Below, in pieces: positions 12,611-15,286 of a stretch of 15,286 nt of DNA. The notes beneath the pieces are model-generated. The model was given only the letters and a program-made list of their open reading frames with translations, did not search any database and was not told the origin of the DNA. A program made the position numbers and the translations under genes. Source of the stretch: Candidatus Woesearchaeota archaeon. GTDB lineage: Archaea; Nanobdellota; Nanobdellia; Woesearchaeales; GW2011-AR4. The stretch lies in contig JAGVXR010000040.1 in NCBI GenBank assembly GCA_018303645.1, positions 1 to 15,286 on the forward strand, read 5' to 3'. The number at the start of each line of letters is the position of its first letter. The stretch's first letter is position 1.

Positions 12611-13174
12611 ATGAGAAAAATAGATTTGATTTTTTATATTATAACATTGATTTTAGTAATTCTTTTCTTGTGGCAGTGGGTTTCAAAAGGAAACTTGATG
12701 AGCCAACTTAATGAAATACATAAAGATGCAATGGATTTGCATCTGCTTAGCGGTATAGGTCCTTTGCGCTCAACGCACATCCATGCAGATGTTAAGGTTT
12801 ATATAAACGGCCAAGCAATTGACTTTTCCCAAAGGAAATACCAGCTTGCTGCAAGATTTATTCATTTTGAAGATGGCATTGGAGATGTTGTGCATGTGCA
12901 TGCAACTGGATTGAATGTGGGGCATTTGCTTAAGTCGCTTGGAATGGATTTTAACAGCAATTGCATTATTTTTGAAAGGCAAAATTATTGCGATGGCGGA
13001 AATAAAAAATTAAAATTTTATGTGAATGGGCAGCCAAACAGCGAGTTCGACAATTATGTTTTTAGAGACTTGGATAGGATACTTATTTCTTACGGCAATG
13101 GTAATGATGCAGAAACACAAAAGCAGCTTGATTCCGTTACTAATTTGGCCCCAAGGTACAGTGCAGAGAAATGA
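12611..13174 (+). CDS. Single-pass protein with HxHAD domain (second copy)
   Basis: 187 residues. One N-terminal hydrophobic anchor lies at about 5-24. The domain holds STHIHADVKVYING (H56, H58), FIHFEDGIGDVVHVHATG (H85, H95, H97), NCII and NYCDGG (C118, C127), and LKFYVNG (135-140 region). Motif order and spacing parallel the protein at 3270-4031, but this copy lacks the long two-helix N-terminal part. The conserved His residues point to a metal site. It is the last gene of the operon, 12 bases after the triple-thioredoxin stop, and its own stop lies only 8 bases from the convergent end of the radical SAM gene. Function unknown beyond probable extracytoplasmic metal binding. Confidence 0.72.
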   Translation: MRKIDLIFYIITLILVILFLWQWVSKGNLMSQLNEIHKDAMDLHLLSGIGPLRSTHIHADVKVYINGQAIDFSQRKYQLAARFIHFEDGIGDVVHVHATGLNVGHLLKSLGMDFNSNCIIFERQNYCDGGNKKLKFYVNGQPNSEFDNYVFRDLDRILISYGNGNDAETQKQLDSVTNLAPRYSAEK

Positions 13175-13182
13175 GTTTGCAT

Positions 13183-14808
13183 TTATTTGCCATTTAATCC
13201 TTCAAATTCTTTTAAAGGAGCAATTGAATATTTTCCATTAGTTTCTCTCTTAACAAGCCCTTCGTTTAAAATGTCCCTATCAAAGAAAATTCTTGTTGGT
13301 GTTTTACCATTATCAATCCTTCTATTAATTATGCCCATTGCTGCTTTAATCGTCCTATAAACTCTTTCAGCGTCCATAGCAGTTGTTGTCGGCTGGTTCA
13401 TCCCGACTGACTCGCATAATCTATAAACTCCGTGATTTTCCGGAACTTTATACCTAAGTTTTTCTGCAACTCTTGGCAGAAAATAACCTGCTGTAATAGG
13501 CTTTTCCTTTGATGGTCTTACGCATTCATATGCAGGATGGTTTGGCATATCGGCTGCTAAGCTCCCAGGCATAAATCTAAGCATGTTGAAGTTAAGGTAA
13601 TCAGGCTCGCACTCTTGCAACCCAAATCTTATTGATGCTATATCATCCTCTAAAGTAGTTGGCTCATAACCAACAATGCTTGTACTATCTTTGTTTAATT
13701 TTGCTTTTGGCAATCCAAGAATTGTAAAATAGCTGCTTGGCAAGCCAACTCCTTTCACGTGTTTAAAGACTTCTTTTACTTTATTTGGATATTGCTCTGC
13801 CTGCCTCATTTGGCTTTGGAATGAGCCGTTAAATTTTCCAATTGCCAATGAAACTTCCGGCATTGTATGCTCAACGCCGAAGAACATGTAAATACAGCCA
13901 TTGTCAACAAGATATTTCATTAAATCCTTATTTATCCTGTCAATTCTTGTATTAGAGCCCCATGCAAATCCGGCGTCTTTCAGAAGCCTTGCATCATTCC
14001 TGGCAGCTTTCTCATTAACCGTAAATGTATCAACATCAAGGTATATTGCTTCAAATCCTTTCCCTTTCAGATCTTTTAATTGCCTCATTAAAGATTCCTC
14101 GCTTAGCCTGGCAACATTTGGGTCTTCTGTGCTTTTATCACAAAAGCCGCAAACCCATGGACAGCCTCTTTGCGTGTACAGCTGGGCTGTTTTCAGCTGC
14201 CTTCCATCTGGAGACTTAAATATGTCCATGTCATGAACTTCTGGAATATAAGCAAAACTGAAATTTTGGTCGATGCCGGAAAAGAGGGGATTTCTTATTC
14301 TATCTGCCATGGAGTGATAAAATATGCCTGAGTCATCAACATAGCATAACCCTTTTATGAGTGGTGCATCTTGCTTGAATGTCCCTCTTGAAATAGAATT
14401 GACAATTTTAACAATTCCCTCCTCCCCTTCTCCGTTAAACCAAGCCGTAACACATGGTGTTTGCTTTGCAACATCCTCAATGCTTTTGGAGGCATAACCG
14501 CCCACAATAATTGAAGTACCCTTCCTTCCAATAGTTTGCAGATAGTCATAAACCTTTTTTGCGTCATTATCAATCTCTGGCAGCTGCGGTGTCATGCAAC
14601 CGGCAAATGCAACCAGCATAGTGCTGGGGTTAGAAGCCTCTCTCAGAACATCGTCTAGTGTCAAGCCAGGCATTTCCAAATCCATTTGTACGGCATTATA
14701 TCCCTCTTTGTGCAATGCAGAAGCCAGTACGGGCAAAGCCTTATTCGCTCCCGTAAAACTTCTGTGCTTTAATATTTCCCCAATGAGTAAAATTCTACTA
14801 TCTGTCAT
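13183..14808 (-). CDS. Radical SAM protein with N-terminal B12-binding-type domain (second)
   Basis: 541 residues. Residues about 5-135 form a B12-binding-type Rossmann region (SRILLIGEIL, later TSIIVGGYAS and WFNGEGEEG) without DxHxxG. The cluster motif is RGCPWVCGFC with C216, C220 and C223 (CxxxCxxC). The barrel continues with AIYLDVDTFTVNE, MFFGVEHT and FTILGLPK, and a C-terminal extension of about 120 residues goes beyond the usual barrel. The protein is about 100 residues longer than the one at 851-2164 and similar mainly in architecture, so they are paralogues in layout and not close copies. It is monocistronic here, with no methyltransferase after it. An Lrp-like gene diverges upstream. 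Substrate unknown. Confidence 0.88.
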   Translation of the reverse strand: MTDSRILLIGEILKHRSFTGANKALPVLASALHKEGYNAVQMDLEMPGLTLDDVLREASNPSTMLVAFAGCMTPQLPEIDNDAKKVYDYLQTIGRKGTSIIVGGYASKSIEDVAKQTPCVTAWFNGEGEEGIVKIVNSISRGTFKQDAPLIKGLCYVDDSGIFYHSMADRIRNPLFSGIDQNFSFAYIPEVHDMDIFKSPDGRQLKTAQLYTQRGCPWVCGFCDKSTEDPNVARLSEESLMRQLKDLKGKGFEAIYLDVDTFTVNEKAARNDARLLKDAGFAWGSNTRIDRINKDLMKYLVDNGCIYMFFGVEHTMPEVSLAIGKFNGSFQSQMRQAEQYPNKVKEVFKHVKGVGLPSSYFTILGLPKAKLNKDSTSIVGYEPTTLEDDIASIRFGLQECEPDYLNFNMLRFMPGSLAADMPNHPAYECVRPSKEKPITAGYFLPRVAEKLRYKVPENHGVYRLCESVGMNQPTTTAMDAERVYRTIKAAMGIINRRIDNGKTPTRIFFDRDILNEGLVKRETNGKYSIAPLKEFEGLNGK

Positions 14809-14836
14809 AACTATTAAGTAGTATCTATATATAAAA
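14806..14836 (-). promoter_or_regulatory. Promoter/start element shared by both radical SAM genes (copy 2)
   Basis: Plus-strand 14806-14830 matches 2162-2186 at 22 of 25 bases, from the start codon complement through TAGTATCTATAT. The TATA-like tract (about 14826-14836) is at the same distance from the ATG as in copy 1. The dyad is ACTATTAAGT here, versus the perfect ACTAATTAGT in copy 1. Confidence 0.55.
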
Positions 14837-14853
14837 AATTAACTATATGAATC

Positions 14854-14899
14854 TTTTACTTTTATAGAAAAATTTATATATAAATAGGTAAAAGTAAAA
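14854..14899 (+). promoter_or_regulatory. Inverted repeat flanking the TATA box of the second Lrp-like gene
   Basis: TTTTACTTTTA (14854-14864) and its exact complement TAAAAGTAAAA (14889-14899) enclose a 24-base spacer holding the TATA box (about 14873-14884). The box is centred about 26 bases before the ATG at 14903, so the mRNA is probably leaderless. A bound dimer or octamer would cover the promoter, the usual way Lrp-family proteins control their own genes. Confidence 0.55.
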
Positions 14900-14902
14900 T
14901 AT

Positions 14903-15286
14903 ATGACTAATAAAACATTCATGCTTGACGAGTATGATAAAAAGCTTCTTTACGAGTTAGACAAGGACTCAAGCATAAATTTGTCAAAATTAGCTAAAAT
15001 CATTGGCAAATCAAAGCAGTTCACCTTATTCAGGCTGAAAAGGTTTGAAGAAGAAGGTGTAATAACCAGCTACAATGCAATTGTAGATATGGCTAAGCTT
15101 GGTTTTTTCACATTTAGAATTTATATCAAGTTCCAGCAGATGACTAATGAAGAGCTAAACATTCTTGTTGATTACCTGAAGTCAAAAGAAAAAATATGGA
15201 CAATAGCAGTGCTACATGGAAAATGGGATTTGGCATTTTTTATAGGCACAAACAAGATTGATGATGTCCATAAAATTTGGGACGAC
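14903..15286 (+). CDS. Lrp/AsnC-type regulator, N-terminal part (runs off right edge)
   Basis: 128 codons are open from the ATG at 14903 to the window end. Residues about 8-56 are a winged helix-turn-helix (LDEYDKKLLYELDKDSSINL ... LFRLKRFEEEGVITSYNAIV). An effector-type region follows, with IWTIAVLHGKWDLAFFIGT corresponding to ISWIAKTEGRWDLMIGT in the regulator at 2261-3229. The same residue order suggests this is a paralogue and probably also a double-length protein, though the second half is outside the window. It diverges from a radical SAM gene exactly as the first regulator does. The ATG is supported by the leaderless TATA spacing. Confidence 0.8.
   Translation, partial: MTNKTFMLDEYDKKLLYELDKDSSINLSKLAKIIGKSKQFTLFRLKRFEEEGVITSYNAIVDMAKLGFFTFRIYIKFQQMTNEELNILVDYLKSKEKIWTIAVLHGKWDLAFFIGTNKIDDVHKIWDD

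Noticed and set aside
1..15286. CRISPR array, insertion sequence with terminal repeats, or tRNA gene.
   Set aside because: No regularly spaced repeats, no transposase and no tRNA-like fold were seen. The only mobile-element hint is the partial DUF2080-like gene at the left edge.

Overview
The window is archaeal, most likely from an AT-rich, small-genome lineage of the DPANN kind. The support is: TATA elements centred about 26 bases upstream of several start codons (leaderless genes), Lrp/AsnC-type regulators, tight 'taaaATG' gene junctions and many small lipoproteins and membrane proteins without known partners. The lineage is an inference from style, not from a marker gene.

Layout. (1) 1-3229, AT-rich: the 5' part of an AbrB/DUF2080-like gene runs off the left edge. 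A minus-strand pair follows, a B12-binding-type radical SAM protein (851-2164) and a SAM methyltransferase (201-842). A plus-strand tandem Lrp/AsnC regulator (2261-3229) diverges from them. (2) 3270-5062: an operon of a His-rich 'HxHAD' membrane protein, a CcdA/DsbD-like thiol transporter and a free-standing ATP-cone protein. (3) 5227-6583: an orphan membrane protein, a GC-rich intergenic island and a leaderless 29-residue basic protein ending in CxxC. (4) 6584-9323: an operon of CuA lipoprotein, YcdB/PepSY-like secreted protein, second CuA lipoprotein and second CcdA-like transporter. (5) 9427-13174: an operon of a His/Cys-rich membrane protein ending DLPSMVGGC, a tiny anchored protein ending in the same nine residues, a small lipoprotein with VGGGC, a membrane-anchored thioredoxin-like protein with CxxT, a triple-thioredoxin membrane protein and a second HxHAD protein. 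(6) 13183-15286: a second minus-strand radical SAM gene and a second divergent Lrp/AsnC gene, cut by the right edge, repeating the arrangement at 851-3229.

Interpretation. Regions 2, 4 and 5 look like one extracytoplasmic thiol/copper system. CcdA-like proteins would carry reducing equivalents across the membrane. Anchored thioredoxin-like domains would pass them on. Cupredoxins with complete CuA ligand sets, His-rich HxHAD proteins and Cys-tailed small proteins would bind metal or accept electrons. No oxidase or reductase catalytic subunit and no haem-binding protein is present, so the terminal acceptor is unknown. The two Lrp/radical SAM modules bracket this cluster and share a 25-base promoter/start element, which suggests a duplicated regulatory module. 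A functional link between those modules and the redox cluster is inference.
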